A stretch of DNA of 64,000 nucleotides, from assembly GCF_030161115.1 (NCBI RefSeq), contig NZ_BSPQ01000001.1:682001-746000 (forward strand), in the 5' to 3' direction. How positions within the stretch are numbered: position 1 is the stretch's first letter; every line of letters begins with the position of its first letter. This document shows, piece after piece, positions 46,815-57,163 of the stretch. Position numbers and translations under genes: made by a program. The notes under the pieces are model-generated. The model saw nothing but the letters and a program-made list of their open reading frames with translations, was not told the origin of the DNA and did no database searches. This DNA comes from Psychromonas marina. GTDB taxonomy: Bacteria > Pseudomonadota > Gammaproteobacteria > Enterobacterales > Psychromonadaceae.

Positions 46815-47977
46815 GCTTTTTGGTACTTATTCAAAATGATTGAAACGACCTCAATAACACGCTCAACTTCTTCATCTGTCATAGAAGCAAAATTTGGCAA
46901 GCTTACTATTCGATCTGAAATAAAAGATGATTTTGGAAACATTTCATTGTTTAAATGATAGTTATCACGCCAGTAAGGCATGCGATGCAATGGAATATAA
47001 TGTACGGATGTACCAACCCCAAAATCAGACATTTTTTCAATAAATTCATCTCTTGAAATGCTAATTTCATCTAACTTCAATTGAATAACATATATATGCC
47101 ATGCATGCGTATCAGATGGGTTTGAGATCTGAGGAGTTGTAACTGGTAAAGTAACAAATGCGTCACTGTATCTGGTTGCAATCGATTCTCGTATTTCTTG
47201 GAATCGGTTCGCTTTTCTTAATTGATGTATACCTAATGCACCACACATGTCCATCATGTTATATTTAAAACCAGGAGCCACTACTTCATAGTACCAATTT
47301 GGCTTTTTACTCGTAAAACGGTCAAATACATCGCGATTAATACCATGCAGACGCATAACTTTAACTCGCTCAGCAAGCTCTTTATTATTCGTAACAACCA
47401 TACCACCTTCACCAGTGGTAATGGTTTTATTTGCATAGAAACTATATACAGTAATATCTCCGATAGTACCAACCATCTGCCCATTATGCGTAGATGGTAA
47501 AGCATGTGCAGCATCTTCAACTATTTTTACGTCATATTGCTTTGCTAACTCAATCAAGCGTGTCATGTTTGCTGCTTGCCCTGCATAATGCACTGGCATA
47601 ATAGCCTTTACATTTGCGTTATTTTTCAATAACTCGGCGACTATCTCAGGGTCGATGTTGTAACTATCCCCCTCAATATCTGCAAATAACGGCTCAGCCC
47701 CTAAATAACGGATTACTTCGGCAGTCGCAGTAAAGGTGTGTACCGTGGTGATTACTTTATCACCTTGCCCGACTCCTAATGCTTCTAGAGCTAAATGCAG
47801 ACCAGATGTTGCAGAGTTGACCGCTAAAGCATAGTCGGAACCAACAAAGCTTTTAAAATCAGCTTCAAATTGCGCAACCTTAGGTCCCGTTGTTAACCAA
47901 CCTGACTTAAGTGTTTCAACAACTTCTTGTATCTCTTCGTCTTCTAATACAGGTTTGGAATATGGGATAAAATTCAT
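46811..47977 (-). CDS. DegT/DnrJ/EryC1/StrS sugar aminotransferase (PglE-like)
   Basis: PLP-dependent enzyme that adds an amino group to a keto-sugar nucleotide. The N-terminus PYSKPVLEDEEIQEVVETLKSGWLTTGP is typical of UDP-4-keto-hexose aminotransferases. The PLP site is EDAAHALPS and the Schiff-base lysine in FYANKTITTGEGG. Length 388 aa. Next to the WbpM-type dehydratase, the likely substrate is UDP-4-keto-6-deoxy-GlcNAc. Confidence 0.9.
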   Translation of the reverse strand: MNFIPYSKPVLEDEEIQEVVETLKSGWLTTGPKVAQFEADFKSFVGSDYALAVNSATSGLHLALEALGVGQGDKVITTVHTFTATAEVIRYLGAEPLFADIEGDSYNIDPEIVAELLKNNANVKAIMPVHYAGQAANMTRLIELAKQYDVKIVEDAAHALPSTHNGQMVGTIGDITVYSFYANKTITTGEGGMVVTNNKELAERVKVMRLHGINRDVFDRFTSKKPNWYYEVVAPGFKYNMMDMCGALGIHQLRKANRFQEIRESIATRYSDAFVTLPVTTPQISNPSDTHAWHIYVIQLKLDEISISRDEFIEKMSDFGVGTSVHYIPLHRMPYWRDNYHLNNEMFPKSSFISDRIVSLPNFASMTDEEVERVIEVVSIILNKYQKA

Positions 47978-47982
47978 AATAA

Positions 47983-48573
47983 TTATTCGACCTTAGATAA
48001 ATTGACTCTTTCCATATAATACAGGCCACTTGTATATGCCTGTATTTTATACTCATTTTTTAAATAAAAATTCACAGCATAAGCGCTGTCAGCTCTAACA
48101 TACAAGCCGACTTCATTGAGGTTTTTTTTTGTATTATATTCACTTACAAAAGATAATAACTTAGAGCCAGTTCCTTTTCCTTTACCATTCACTGCAATTG
48201 ATAGAATCAGAGACTTTGTTTCATCAAATGAATCATTTTTTGATAAAAAGCGATAATACACATTCGACAGCACTTTAGAAATTGATGCTGCGGGATTTAA
48301 TACTGCAGTCTTAATAATTTCAGTTTTGTACTGCGATTTGAATTCCTTGATGGTATTCCCTAAGTTCTCACCAAATACTACAAACCCCAGAATCTCACCT
48401 TCATCATTTTTTTGTAACCAAGTTTCCGAATCGCCTTCTAAAAAAAACTCATAATATTTCTCTAATAATGAGAGAGAGAAAAATGATGTGAAGTGTGATT
48501 TCGAAAATGCATTTTTATGGATAGTTGCAATCTCATCAATATTATCAATAGTTGCTTTTATAAATTCAGGCAA
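47983..48573 (-). CDS. GNAT-family N-acetyltransferase
   Basis: A 196-aa protein with the GNAT pattern: IATIHKNAFS at the N-terminus, LGFVVFGE, then LSIAVNGKGKGTGSKLLSFVSE for acetyl-CoA binding, and a C-terminal NFYLKNEYK. Between the aminotransferase and a glycosyltransferase it most likely acetylates the 4-amino group of the new sugar; enzymes for this step are more often PglD-type beta-helix proteins, so a GNAT is less usual. Confidence 0.85.
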   Translation of the reverse strand: MPEFIKATIDNIDEIATIHKNAFSKSHFTSFFSLSLLEKYYEFFLEGDSETWLQKNDEGEILGFVVFGENLGNTIKEFKSQYKTEIIKTAVLNPAASISKVLSNVYYRFLSKNDSFDETKSLILSIAVNGKGKGTGSKLLSFVSEYNTKKNLNEVGLYVRADSAYAVNFYLKNEYKIQAYTSGLYYMERVNLSKVE

Positions 48574-48607
48574 AATATTTTTCCATAATATATTCTATTT
48601 AACAGGG

Positions 48608-49381
48608 CTACTGACGCTTTAAGATAATGTCATAAGCATAATGGATTAATATCGAAGACAACCAGATATATGGTGGTACTAAATTAAAATTCTTAGATAA
48701 TATTAATGCTTTTTGCCTAAATATTTCTTTACGCCCTCTTGTTTTCATTATGTTGGTAGCATGAGAACGATAGTAAAAAAGGGGTTCTTTGACAGATGAA
48801 AATGATGTTTTGGCTGCACAACGAATGACAAAATCCCAATCTTCCTCTTTTAAGGTCTCATCAAAGCCACCAAGCTCATCATATAAAGGCCTAGAAAACA
48901 TCATTGAACCAGCAGGCACATGCTGTCGAATAAAGACTTTATTTATCACATTACCTGACAATGTTTTTTTAGGAAAAATATTGCTGTAATCTGGCTTATC
49001 ATCATCGAACTCTTTGGCCTGAGTAAAACAAAATTCAGAGCCTGCACTTTCGTTTAGCAATTTAACTTGCTTCTCAATTTTATCAAGAGCCCAATAGTCA
49101 TCGGATGCTAGAAGTGCAATGTATTCACCTTTACTAAGAGAAATTGCTTTATTGAGAGTACGACAAACACCCATGTTACTTTGTGTCTGATATTCAAAAT
49201 CATACTTTTGTTTGAATTGCTTAATAACATCGAGTGTATTATCTGCCGAGCCATCATCAATAACAATAACTTCTATATTTTTATATGTCTGATTAAAAAC
49301 ACTTTCTAAGCTCTTAGCTATATAATCCTGGTGGTTGTAACTGGGTATTACAACACTCACTAAAGGTTCTTTATTAATCAT
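48608..49381 (-). CDS. Glycosyltransferase family 2
   Basis: A 257-aa GT-A fold transferase. SVVIPSYNHQDYIAKSLES begins the nucleotide-binding domain, followed by VIDDGSADNT and the metal-binding DxD-like ASDDYW, then the acceptor-region EEDWDFVIR. A C-terminal hydrophobic stretch (PYIWLSSILIHYAYDIILK) probably touches the membrane. It overlaps the GT4 gene by 8 bases. The sugar transferred is unknown. Confidence 0.92.
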   Translation of the reverse strand: MINKEPLVSVVIPSYNHQDYIAKSLESVFNQTYKNIEVIVIDDGSADNTLDVIKQFKQKYDFEYQTQSNMGVCRTLNKAISLSKGEYIALLASDDYWALDKIEKQVKLLNESAGSEFCFTQAKEFDDDKPDYSNIFPKKTLSGNVINKVFIRQHVPAGSMMFSRPLYDELGGFDETLKEEDWDFVIRCAAKTSFSSVKEPLFYYRSHATNIMKTRGRKEIFRQKALILSKNFNLVPPYIWLSSILIHYAYDIILKRQ

Positions 49382-50471
49382 TTAACATCTCATTATAAAA
49401 ACTGACTAACTTAGCTTCCTCTACAGACCAATTATAAATATCATTAATTGCTTTTATACCATTTTCGCCCATTTTCTTAGCTTCATCAGGGTTATCAAAT
49501 ATGAATTTAATAGCCTTTGCAATTTCATCAGGGTTAGCTGGATCAACACATATACCACAATAATTATCTTCCACTATTTGTTTCCATAATGGGAAATGAG
49601 AAGCAACAACAGGCAAACCAACCGACATATATTCAAATAACTTATTAGGCTGTGCATCGATATGATTAGGAGCGGGTAAATAAGTCACTAGACCAACTTT
49701 ACACTTACCTAAAATTTCAGCCACTTCATTTCTTGGTATTATTCCAAGATCAGTAACTCTATTCCAACCTTCTGCATTAGATAATTCTGTTTTAAAGCTC
49801 TCATTAACAACGGGACCTGCTAAATATAACTTCCCATCTAACTTATCAATAGCATTGACTAGCTCTTTTACACCCCTTATAGGTGTTTGTGCACCAACAA
49901 AACACGCACTATTTTCTTTTTCTGTCGGAGGGATAGATAATTCATCAATAATAGGATAGTTATTAATAACGACTGTCTTACAGCCTCTGGCATTATAAAG
50001 TTCTGCAATTGCTGGAGTAGCAGTAATAATACTGTCAAATTTTTTACATGCATATGAATCAAAAACCTTAAAACTAGTCGACATAGCCATTCGTAAAAAT
50101 CGAGGGATATATGTTTTAGTTAACAGGTCACTTGCGAAATCTTCATGCGAATCAAAAACAACTTTTTTGCCTGCTTTTTTTAACTTCAAGCCTGTACTAA
50201 TTAACTCAGGATCATGAAAGTGATAGATGTCGGCATCTAAAGACATTGCTTTACTAAAAACCTTTTTTGTAGTGTTCAATATTCTATCAAAACGATGCTT
50301 AGCAGTTCCAATATCAATTATTTTTACATTATTTACAATATCATCACCAAAACCATCGGCAACTATTAAACTGACATCAAAACCAGCTTTTGCTAATGAA
50401 CTTGTCTCTTTCAATAAAATACGAATATCTTTTCTTGCATGAACTGACGTTAAATGGACTACTTTTTTCAT
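49374..50471 (-). CDS. Glycosyltransferase family 4
   Basis: A 365-aa GT-B protein. The start at 50471 (MKKVVHLTSVHARKD) is chosen because a GTG nine bases upstream lacks a better ribosome-binding site. The C-terminal donor domain has FVGAQTPIRGVKELVNAI and the EX7E region QPNKLFEYMSVGLPVVAS. The N-terminal SVHARKDIRIL segment is common in GT4 enzymes of O-antigen loci. The sugar is unknown. Confidence 0.9.
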   Translation of the reverse strand: MKKVVHLTSVHARKDIRILLKETSSLAKAGFDVSLIVADGFGDDIVNNVKIIDIGTAKHRFDRILNTTKKVFSKAMSLDADIYHFHDPELISTGLKLKKAGKKVVFDSHEDFASDLLTKTYIPRFLRMAMSTSFKVFDSYACKKFDSIITATPAIAELYNARGCKTVVINNYPIIDELSIPPTEKENSACFVGAQTPIRGVKELVNAIDKLDGKLYLAGPVVNESFKTELSNAEGWNRVTDLGIIPRNEVAEILGKCKVGLVTYLPAPNHIDAQPNKLFEYMSVGLPVVASHFPLWKQIVEDNYCGICVDPANPDEIAKAIKFIFDNPDEAKKMGENGIKAINDIYNWSVEEAKLVSFYNEMLND

Positions 50472-50481
50472 TATTATCACT

Positions 50482-51555
50482 CTAAATGCTGATTAATTTA
50501 TCTACGATTCTTTTACTCGCACTGCCTGCGCCATACAAATCACGATCATAATCTTGATTAAAATCGAAACGGGTAAACACATCTAAAATTTTATTTTTAT
50601 CCGCACCAACTAAGACATTATATTGATTTTCGATGAGTTCAACCCATTCTGTTTCGTCTCTTAGCGTTATGCATGGCTTTTTAAAGAAAAATGCTTCTTT
50701 TTGTAATCCGCCACTATCTGTCATAATTAAATCAGAGTTCATTATTAGATAGACCATTTCTAGATAACCAACAGGCGTTATCATTGTAATATTTGGACTA
50801 ACGTCATAATTTTTTTCAAGAATAGCTTTTGTCCTTGGGTGCAGAGGAAGGACAACTTGCTTGGTCTTAGCAATTTCGTTTAACGCATCAAATATCCCAC
50901 TGAGTCGTTCCTTATTATCGGTATTCTCGGCACGATGTACTGTCGCTAATATATAATTATTTGCAAGTTCAACATCAGGTTTAGTCGCAAAATCCTTATA
51001 ATAGATAGCGCTATCTTGCATAACATCTCCAACATTTACGATGGATTGATTACAGCCACGCGAGCTAATATTTGGATACCCTTCTTGTTTTAAATTATTT
51101 AATGCTGAAGATGTTGGACAAAATAATACATCACTTACTCTATCTGTTAAAATTCGATTAATTTCTTCAGGCATTTTCATATTAAATGATCTTAATCCAG
51201 CTTCAACATGGGCAACTTTAATATGTAATTTTGACGCAGCAATGGAGCCTGCCAGTGTAGAATTTGTATCACCATAAACCAGAACCCAATCAGGCTTTTC
51301 TAATTGTAAAATCTCTTCTATCTTTTCTATCATTTGACCGGTCATTGCACCATGAGACAAGCCATTAATATTAAGATTATATTTAGGAACGGGAATATGC
51401 ATCTCATCAAAAAATATTTTTGACATATTTGAGTCGAAGTGTTGACCCGTGTGTACAATAACCTCAGAAATGTTCTCTGCATTATTGATAGCTCGACTTA
51501 CTGAACTCGCTTTTACAAATTGTGGTCGAGCTCCAAGGATAGTTAAAATTTTCAT
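50482..51555 (-). CDS. UDP-sugar 2-epimerase, WbpI/WecB family
   Basis: Non-hydrolysing UDP-GlcNAc-type 2-epimerase fold. I start at the ATG 51555 (MKILTILGARPQFVKAS); the longer frame adds 19 non-homologous residues. GARPQF, VHTGQHFD, VYGDTNSTLAGS, VAHVEAGLRSFN and the MPEEINR segment are typical. The GARPQF motif and the WbpB/D/E genes nearby favour a WbpI-like role, epimerising UDP-GlcNAc3NAcA to UDP-ManNAc3NAcA, over the simple WecB role; this choice is inference. Length 357 aa. Confidence 0.85.
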   Translation of the reverse strand: MKILTILGARPQFVKASSVSRAINNAENISEVIVHTGQHFDSNMSKIFFDEMHIPVPKYNLNINGLSHGAMTGQMIEKIEEILQLEKPDWVLVYGDTNSTLAGSIAASKLHIKVAHVEAGLRSFNMKMPEEINRILTDRVSDVLFCPTSSALNNLKQEGYPNISSRGCNQSIVNVGDVMQDSAIYYKDFATKPDVELANNYILATVHRAENTDNKERLSGIFDALNEIAKTKQVVLPLHPRTKAILEKNYDVSPNITMITPVGYLEMVYLIMNSDLIMTDSGGLQKEAFFFKKPCITLRDETEWVELIENQYNVLVGADKNKILDVFTRFDFNQDYDRDLYGAGSASKRIVDKLISI

Positions 51556-51856
51556 ATTAAACCTATATAAAATATATGGACTAGTTTGCTTTGTATTTGA
51601 ATCTAAGTTCAATTAGATCCGAGTAGAAAAGACTAATACAAGGGTAGAACATCTAAAAAATGCAATAATAATCAATCTATTATCATATTTAAAACCAAGT
51701 CACATTACCCTTTTCATGACCCCATATTTAAACATCGAGCTTACTATATCTTATATAAAATATATGGACATAATAGACATAGTGCAACAAATACGAGATC
51801 TAAGCAGTATGAGGCTGTGTATCCCCTAAAACTATGTTCAATCAGTAATGGGAAAT
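51556..51856. other. 301-bp gap with a direct repeat between the epimerase and fdtB
   Basis: No ORF. It contains the 18-base sequence tatataaaatatatggac twice (51564-51581 and 51752-51769), about 188 bases apart. This is the only break in the otherwise overlapping operon and could hold a second promoter or be a scar of a rearrangement. Confidence 0.6.
51564..51769. repeat. 18-bp direct repeat pair in the polysaccharide locus
   Basis: tatataaaatatatggac at 51564-51581 and 51752-51769, exact. Flanking bases are only loosely similar (catattaaac and catatttaaac before them). Confidence 0.7.
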
Positions 51857-52975
51857 TTAAATACTAAATTTGTTAATTACTTTTATGATATTCGATACAT
51901 CATTATCACTAAGAGTAGGGTCAACGGGTAAAGATAATACCTGTGAATGCATTTTTTCAGTGATAGGTAAGTTCAAGTTGCTCATCTCACTATATGCTAA
52001 TTGCTGATGTGGTGGTATTGGATAATGTATAAGGGATTGAATCCCTGCTTTTGTTAAGTACTCCTGCAATTTTTCACGATTGCCAGATTGAATCACAAAT
52101 AAGTGCCAAACATGCGATTCTTGACTTTGAATAGTAGGTAAAATAATATCAGAATTGTTTATTTCAGATAAGTAACGATTAGTAATACGTCGACGATGAG
52201 TAATTTCCTCATTTAAATATTTTAACTTAACACTCAACATAGCCGCTTGAATTTCATCTAAGCGACTATTAATACCCTGATATATATTTTCATATCGCTT
52301 ATGAGAACCGTAGTTACTAAGTGCTCTTATGGTTTTAGCCAATTCTTGATCGTTAGTTGTCACGGCACCAGCATCACCTAAAGCACCTAAATTTTTGCCA
52401 GGATAAAAACTAAAGCCTGCAGCATCGCCTAATGATCCTACTTTTTTGCATTTATTCTCTTTATCTCTATATATCGCACCATGTGCTTGAGCACAGTCTT
52501 CAATCACTTTTAAATTATATTTATTAGCTACGAAATTAATTTCATCCATGGCAGTAACCTGACCATAGAGATGAACAGTTAAAATCGCTTTGGTCTTTTC
52601 GTTAACAGCTTTTTCTATTAACTTAGGGTCTAAATTAAAGGTATTAACATCTGGCTCGACTAATACTGGCACTAACCCATTTTCAGAAATGGCCAAAATT
52701 GATGCTATATAAGTATTTGATGGAACAATTACCTCATCACCTTTTTGCATCACTCCTAGTTCAATATAAGCACGTAATATTAGAATTAATGCATCTAAGC
52801 CATTAGCTACACCTAAGCAATGTTCAGTTTCACAATAGGTAGCGAATTCTTTTTCAAATTCAGCGACTTCATTACCTAAAACATACCAGCCAGAATCAAT
52901 CACGCGTGCACATGCTTCTTTTAATTCAGCTTGATATTGTGCATTAATTTTTTTTAAATCTAGGAATGGGATCAT
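51857..52975 (-). CDS. fdtB: dTDP-3-amino-3,6-dideoxyhexose aminotransferase (FdtB/QdtB)
   Basis: DegT/StrS-fold PLP enzyme of 372 aa. The N-terminus [20 protein letters not shown] and the PLP-site segment EDCAQAHGA with the lysine in [17 protein letters not shown] are characteristic of 3-amino sugar transaminases. With RmlA, RmlB and the FdtA-type isomerase directly upstream, the substrate is dTDP-3-keto-6-deoxyhexose. Overlaps the acetyltransferase gene by 4 bases. Confidence 0.9.
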   Translation of the reverse strand: MIPFLDLKKINAQYQAELKEACARVIDSGWYVLGNEVAEFEKEFATYCETEHCLGVANGLDALILILRAYIELGVMQKGDEVIVPSNTYIASILAISENGLVPVLVEPDVNTFNLDPKLIEKAVNEKTKAILTVHLYGQVTAMDEINFVANKYNLKVIEDCAQAHGAIYRDKENKCKKVGSLGDAAGFSFYPGKNLGALGDAGAVTTNDQELAKTIRALSNYGSHKRYENIYQGINSRLDEIQAAMLSVKLKYLNEEITHRRRITNRYLSEINNSDIILPTIQSQESHVWHLFVIQSGNREKLQEYLTKAGIQSLIHYPIPPHQQLAYSEMSNLNLPITEKMHSQVLSLPVDPTLSDNDVSNIIKVINKFSI

Positions 52976-53421
52976 TTAATTATCTCTCTAGCAGGGTTAC
53001 CAAGAACAGTGGAATGGGCCTTAACATCTTTTGTAACAACAGCACCCGCACCAATCATTGCAAATTCGCCAATGGTTATCCCAGGCAGAATAGTTGCATT
53101 ACCTCCAATCGAAGCATTGTTTTTAATGATTGTTTTTGGGAATTCGTCTGGGTATTGTTTCGAACGGGGTGATTTATCATTCGTAAAAGTCACATTCGGT
53201 CCAATAAACACATTGTCTTCAATGGTTATACCATCCCAAATTTGCACTCCGCTTTTAATCGTCACGTTGTCACCAATCAACACATCATTTTCTATGAAAC
53301 AATGAGAACAAATATTGCAGTTATTACCAATAATTGCATTAGCCAACACCACACAAAATTGCCAAATATTTGTACTTTCGCCAATATTTTGTGACTGTAT
53401 ATCTGCTAAATTATGAATCAT
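52972..53421 (-). CDS. fdtC: dTDP-3-amino-sugar N-acetyltransferase (FdtC-like)
   Basis: Left-handed beta-helix acyltransferase. The start at 53421 ([14 protein letters not shown]) is chosen because the longer frame has a hydrophobic non-homologous leader lying in fdtA. Hexapeptide repeats run through the protein (IGNNCNI, IGDNVTI and so on), with the [11 protein letters not shown] loop typical of the 3-acetamido sugar family and [11 protein letters not shown] near the end. Length 149 aa. Completes the Fuc3NAc/Qui3NAc pathway. Confidence 0.88.
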   Translation of the reverse strand: MIHNLADIQSQNIGESTNIWQFCVVLANAIIGNNCNICSHCFIENDVLIGDNVTIKSGVQIWDGITIEDNVFIGPNVTFTNDKSPRSKQYPDEFPKTIIKNNASIGGNATILPGITIGEFAMIGAGAVVTKDVKAHSTVLGNPAREIIK

Positions 53422-53815
53422 GGCTAACCATTTCAGTAAACTCTTGATAATCGCGAATATAATCGCCTTCATCATAAAATGAATCAGCGAGTACCAACAA
53501 AACGCAATCATCTGAAAAGTCGAACATTTCTCGCCATACAAATGATTCGATAAACAAACCCTGCTCAGGGTTATCCAATAAAAGCTCTATTTTTTCTTTA
53601 CCATCATCTAACATAAACCGGCATGAGCCTTTTAATACCACAGCTAGCTGTTTCAGTTTTTTATGTGCATGAAAGCCACGGCGCACTTTATCTGCAGTGT
53701 TAAACATGTAATAAACACGTTTGATCGTAAACGGGATATTTTTATGATCCTCCAATGCCACCAAAGAACCACGATCATCACCATGACTTTGAAACTGTAT
53801 GAATTTAATATCCAT
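53411..53815 (-). CDS. fdtA: dTDP-4-keto-6-deoxyhexose 3,4-ketoisomerase (FdtA/QdtA)
   Basis: A 134-aa cupin-fold (WxcM-like) protein. The core [42 protein letters not shown] and [14 protein letters not shown] correspond to the sugar-ketoisomerase family with the catalytic His pair in HAHKK. It converts dTDP-4-keto to dTDP-3-keto sugar. Whether the product is the galacto (Fuc3NAc) or gluco (Qui3NAc) form cannot be decided by eye. Overlaps rmlA by 11 bases and fdtC by 11 bases. Confidence 0.9.
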   Translation of the reverse strand: MDIKFIQFQSHGDDRGSLVALEDHKNIPFTIKRVYYMFNTADKVRRGFHAHKKLKQLAVVLKGSCRFMLDDGKEKIELLLDNPEQGLFIESFVWREMFDFSDDCVLLVLADSFYDEGDYIRDYQEFTEMVSHDS

Positions 53816-54686
53816 TATTTTTCTCTTCTACTAAATCAGATAAATACTTGCCATAGCTATTTTTCATTAACGGTTTAGCAATCACTTTAATCTGTTCAGT
53901 GGTTAACCACCCCTGATTAAATGCAATTTCTTCAAGACAAGCTATTTTAAAGCCCTGGCGTTTTTCGATAGTCTGCACGTATTGTCCCGCATCCATCAAG
54001 CTATCGTAAGTTCCGGTATCTAACCAAGCAAAGCCACGACCTAGCAATTCTACATTTAACTTACCGCGCTTTAGGTACTCATTATTAACACAGGTAATTT
54101 CTAATTCACCACGCGCTGAGGGTTTAATGTTTTTGGCGATTTCCACAACATCGTTATCGTAAAAATACAGCCCAGTAACAGCAAAGTTAGATTTCGCCTT
54201 TTCAGGTTTTTCTTCAATCGAAATCGCTTTATAGTTTTCATTAAACTCGACCACACCAAAACGTTCCGGATCTTTGACCTGATAACCAAATACGGTAGCA
54301 CCGGTTTCCTGCTTTGCAACGTTTAATAGCTTTGGGGTAAAGCCTTGACCAAAATAGATATTATCACCTAATACCAAGCATACATTATCTTCGCCAATAA
54401 AACTTTCGCCAATAATAAATGCTTGTGCTAAGCCATCAGGACTTGGTTGTACTTCATAACAGATTTCAATACCAAAATGACTACCATCCCCCAACAAACG
54501 AATAAAGCCAGCCTGGTCATCAGGAGTTGTAATTATTAACACCTCACGGATACCAGCTAGCATTAGCACCGATAATGGATAATAAATCATCGGTTTATCA
54601 TATACTGGCAATAATTGCTTAGATACACCTTTCGTAATCGGGTATAAACGAGAGCCTGAGCCCCCTGCTAAAATAATACCTTTCAT
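53805..54686 (-). CDS. rmlA: Glucose-1-phosphate thymidylyltransferase
   Basis: Makes dTDP-glucose. The nucleotidyl-binding signature is [28 protein letters not shown] at the N-terminus. Length 293 aa (E. coli RmlA 293). The genes rmlC and rmlD are not in the locus, so the dTDP-keto sugar is diverted to the Fdt branch, not to rhamnose. The stop is 1 base past rmlB's end on the same operon, and the start overlaps fdtA. Confidence 0.97.
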   Translation of the reverse strand: MKGIILAGGSGSRLYPITKGVSKQLLPVYDKPMIYYPLSVLMLAGIREVLIITTPDDQAGFIRLLGDGSHFGIEICYEVQPSPDGLAQAFIIGESFIGEDNVCLVLGDNIYFGQGFTPKLLNVAKQETGATVFGYQVKDPERFGVVEFNENYKAISIEEKPEKAKSNFAVTGLYFYDNDVVEIAKNIKPSARGELEITCVNNEYLKRGKLNVELLGRGFAWLDTGTYDSLMDAGQYVQTIEKRQGFKIACLEEIAFNQGWLTTEQIKVIAKPLMKNSYGKYLSDLVEEKNNGY

Positions 54687-54687
54687 A

Positions 54688-55734
54688 TTAAACCCCTAGA
54701 CGTTCACGTTGATAAGAGCCATCTTGAACTCGTTTACACCATTCTTTATTGGATAAATACCATTCGACTGTTTTTCTTAAGCCAGTTTCAAATGTTTCAG
54801 AGGGTGTCCAATCAAGCTCTTTTTCTATTTTACTTGCATCAATTGCGTAACGCAGATCATGTCCAGGTCTATCTGTAACAAAGGTAATTTGTTCTTTGTA
54901 ATCAGATTGCTTAGGAACTAATTCATTTAAAATATTACAAAGTGTTTCCACAACTTCAATATTTTGTTTCTCATTATGCCCACCAATATTGTAGGTTTCA
55001 CCGACCACACCTTCAGTAACTACTTTATATAGAGCACGAGCATGATCTTCAACGTATAACCAATCACGAATTTGATCTCCCTTACCATATATTGGCAAAG
55101 GCTTTCCTTCTAAAGCGTTTAAAATAACCAGTGGAATCAACTTTTCAGGAAAATGATATGGTCCATAATTATTTGAACAGTTAGTTACGATTGTCGGGAA
55201 CCCGTAAGTGCGCAACCATGCACGAACTAAGTGATCACTTGAAGCTTTTGAAGCTGAATATGGGCTGCTAGGATCATACGATGTACTTTCGGTGAATAGA
55301 TCCGTTGTGCCTTCTAAATCGCCATACACCTCATCAGTAGATATATGATGAAAACGAAAGGCTGATTTTTTATCTGTTTCTAATCCAAGCCAATACTTGC
55401 GAGATGCCTCTAGTAAGGTATAAGTCCCGACGATATTGGTTTCAATGAATACGGCAGGACCATCAATAGACCGATCAACATGAGACTCAGCCGCTAGATG
55501 CATTATTACATCTGGTTGGTGAATCAATAATAAGCGATCTAATTCTATTTTGTCGCAGATATCTACTTGCTCAAAAATATAACGCTCTGATTCTGATACC
55601 AAGGATAATGACTCTAGATTACCAGCATATGTCAGTTTATCTACATTGATAACACTATCTTCAGTTTCTTGGATGATATAACGAATTACTGCTGATCCTA
55701 TAAAGCCAGCCCCACCAGTTATTAAAACTTTCAT
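54688..55734 (-). CDS. rmlB: dTDP-glucose 4,6-dehydratase
   Basis: SDR-fold NAD-dependent enzyme, 348 aa. The NAD motif is [15 protein letters not shown]. The catalytic TDE is in [14 protein letters not shown] and the YxxxK in [12 protein letters not shown]. It converts dTDP-glucose to dTDP-4-keto-6-deoxyglucose, which FdtA then isomerises. It is one base before rmlA and seven after wzy. Confidence 0.97.
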   Translation of the reverse strand: MKVLITGGAGFIGSAVIRYIIQETEDSVINVDKLTYAGNLESLSLVSESERYIFEQVDICDKIELDRLLLIHQPDVIMHLAAESHVDRSIDGPAVFIETNIVGTYTLLEASRKYWLGLETDKKSAFRFHHISTDEVYGDLEGTTDLFTESTSYDPSSPYSASKASSDHLVRAWLRTYGFPTIVTNCSNNYGPYHFPEKLIPLVILNALEGKPLPIYGKGDQIRDWLYVEDHARALYKVVTEGVVGETYNIGGHNEKQNIEVVETLCNILNELVPKQSDYKEQITFVTDRPGHDLRYAIDASKIEKELDWTPSETFETGLRKTVEWYLSNKEWCKRVQDGSYQRERLGV

Positions 55735-55741
55735 AATTTTT

Positions 55742-57163
55742 TCACGACCTAAATTTTTTTAACCTAAAAATCCCTGATATAAAGACTAACAAGGCGTAAG
55801 TAATTAACACAGGAATAAAGAACCAAACACTCAAGTTATCAAATTCCCCTTTTGAATATATCATAATGAAACCAAGTGAAACATTTGTGTATACAAGTAA
55901 AAACCAATAATTATTATATTTTTTCAATAGGTTATGCATGAAAGCAACTATACTCCCAAAAAAGAACATACCAGTCACTCCCCCGATAAAGCCAAAACTA
56001 GCATACATTTCTCCCATACCCGTAGGAGGCAAAGAACCTCCAGGGATATATTCATACCAGTTATTTTTAATCAAAAAACTTATTTGGTATTCGTTCGGTC
56101 GTATTGATGAGGGTAATAATGAATATAATGGGGAAAAAAATGAAGAACCGTAGGTATAGCCGAACAGAGTCTGCCAACCATCTATAATTTTCATTAATAC
56201 TGATACGTTAGGCAAATTTCCTTTTTCTGAAATATAATAATTAAACATTTCAAAATTAAAAAAACTAAGTAACGTTGAAGTAGCATCCCCAACGATCATA
56301 TTATTAATGGATAGGCTAGATAGTAAGCGAATAAAATATAATACAATAGCGCTAAGTAAAAACATCGAACTTATCAAAATGTATCTTAAGTGTTTTTGAG
56401 ATGACAATTTATAAGTAGAAAAATAATAAACTGAAAAATATGACAAAATATACACAACTGTTCCAATAATTCTCCCTGTAGAAGCCTTCATAACAATCGT
56501 TAAAAAAATAAAAAGCATAAATGCCAGTGACATTTTTTTGTTCAGTTTTAATATTTTATAAAGCCAAAGGTAACCAGCCATGTAACCAAACATATAAAAA
56601 ATTGTTGAACCTTTTTCCGAAAACTCTAATTGACGGCTTGCTATATTCGCCATGTATAGGAAAAAATCACCACCCGCAAAAATCCAAATATTCCATAGAA
56701 AATTTATTATGGCAAAAAAAGAAAAGGAAATGATCAAGATGTTTACAGCTTTAATTGAGATATTGTCGTTAAACTCTATCTTAGGCTCATAATTTTTTCT
56801 AAAAAAAGAATAACCAGCATAAGATGAAACATAACATAGTATTAAATATATTACCGTCACATCAAAAAGATCATTTATATCACGTTCAAAGCTTTGTCCC
56901 TGTATATAAAAGGATGTCTCCACACCGGTAATAAACATCAAAAAACAAGATAGAAAAGCCAAATAAAAGTAAGCTGTATAAAGAGTAAACGAGCTAAATA
57001 AAATTAATTTTGAATTTCCCATAAAATAAAGAGATATACATGCAAAAAAAATAGCCAGTAGCCCTGATGTATATCCAAAACCAATTGAAATCAACAGTGA
57101 GGTTATAGTCATAAAAATAAAAGCAGCTATAAACCTTAACTTATTGAAGAAATATTTATTCAT
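55742..57163 (-). CDS. wzy: O-antigen/oligosaccharide polymerase (Wzy-like)
   Basis: A 473-aa polytopic protein with about 12 hydrophobic segments and a large periplasmic loop near 310-370 that contains [21 protein letters not shown]. There is no sequence motif shared by all Wzy proteins, so the call rests on topology and context: with Wzx and lipid-linked transferases it would polymerise the repeat unit. AT-rich codon use (many ATA and AAA/AAT) is stronger than in the housekeeping genes. Overlaps the SDR gene by 8 bases. Confidence 0.8.
   Translation of the reverse strand: MNKYFFNKLRFIAAFIFMTITSLLISIGFGYTSGLLAIFFACISLYFMGNSKLILFSSFTLYTAYFYLAFLSCFLMFITGVETSFYIQGQSFERDINDLFDVTVIYLILCYVSSYAGYSFFRKNYEPKIEFNDNISIKAVNILIISFSFFAIINFLWNIWIFAGGDFFLYMANIASRQLEFSEKGSTIFYMFGYMAGYLWLYKILKLNKKMSLAFMLFIFLTIVMKASTGRIIGTVVYILSYFSVYYFSTYKLSSQKHLRYILISSMFLLSAIVLYFIRLLSSLSINNMIVGDATSTLLSFFNFEMFNYYISEKGNLPNVSVLMKIIDGWQTLFGYTYGSSFFSPLYSLLPSSIRPNEYQISFLIKNNWYEYIPGGSLPPTGMGEMYASFGFIGGVTGMFFFGSIVAFMHNLLKKYNNYWFLLVYTNVSLGFIMIYSKGEFDNLSVWFFIPVLITYALLVFISGIFRLKKFRS

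Noticed and set aside
53805-55734. Rhamnose pathway
   Set aside because: rmlA and rmlB are present but rmlC and rmlD are missing and Fdt genes follow, so the intermediate goes to a 3-amino sugar.
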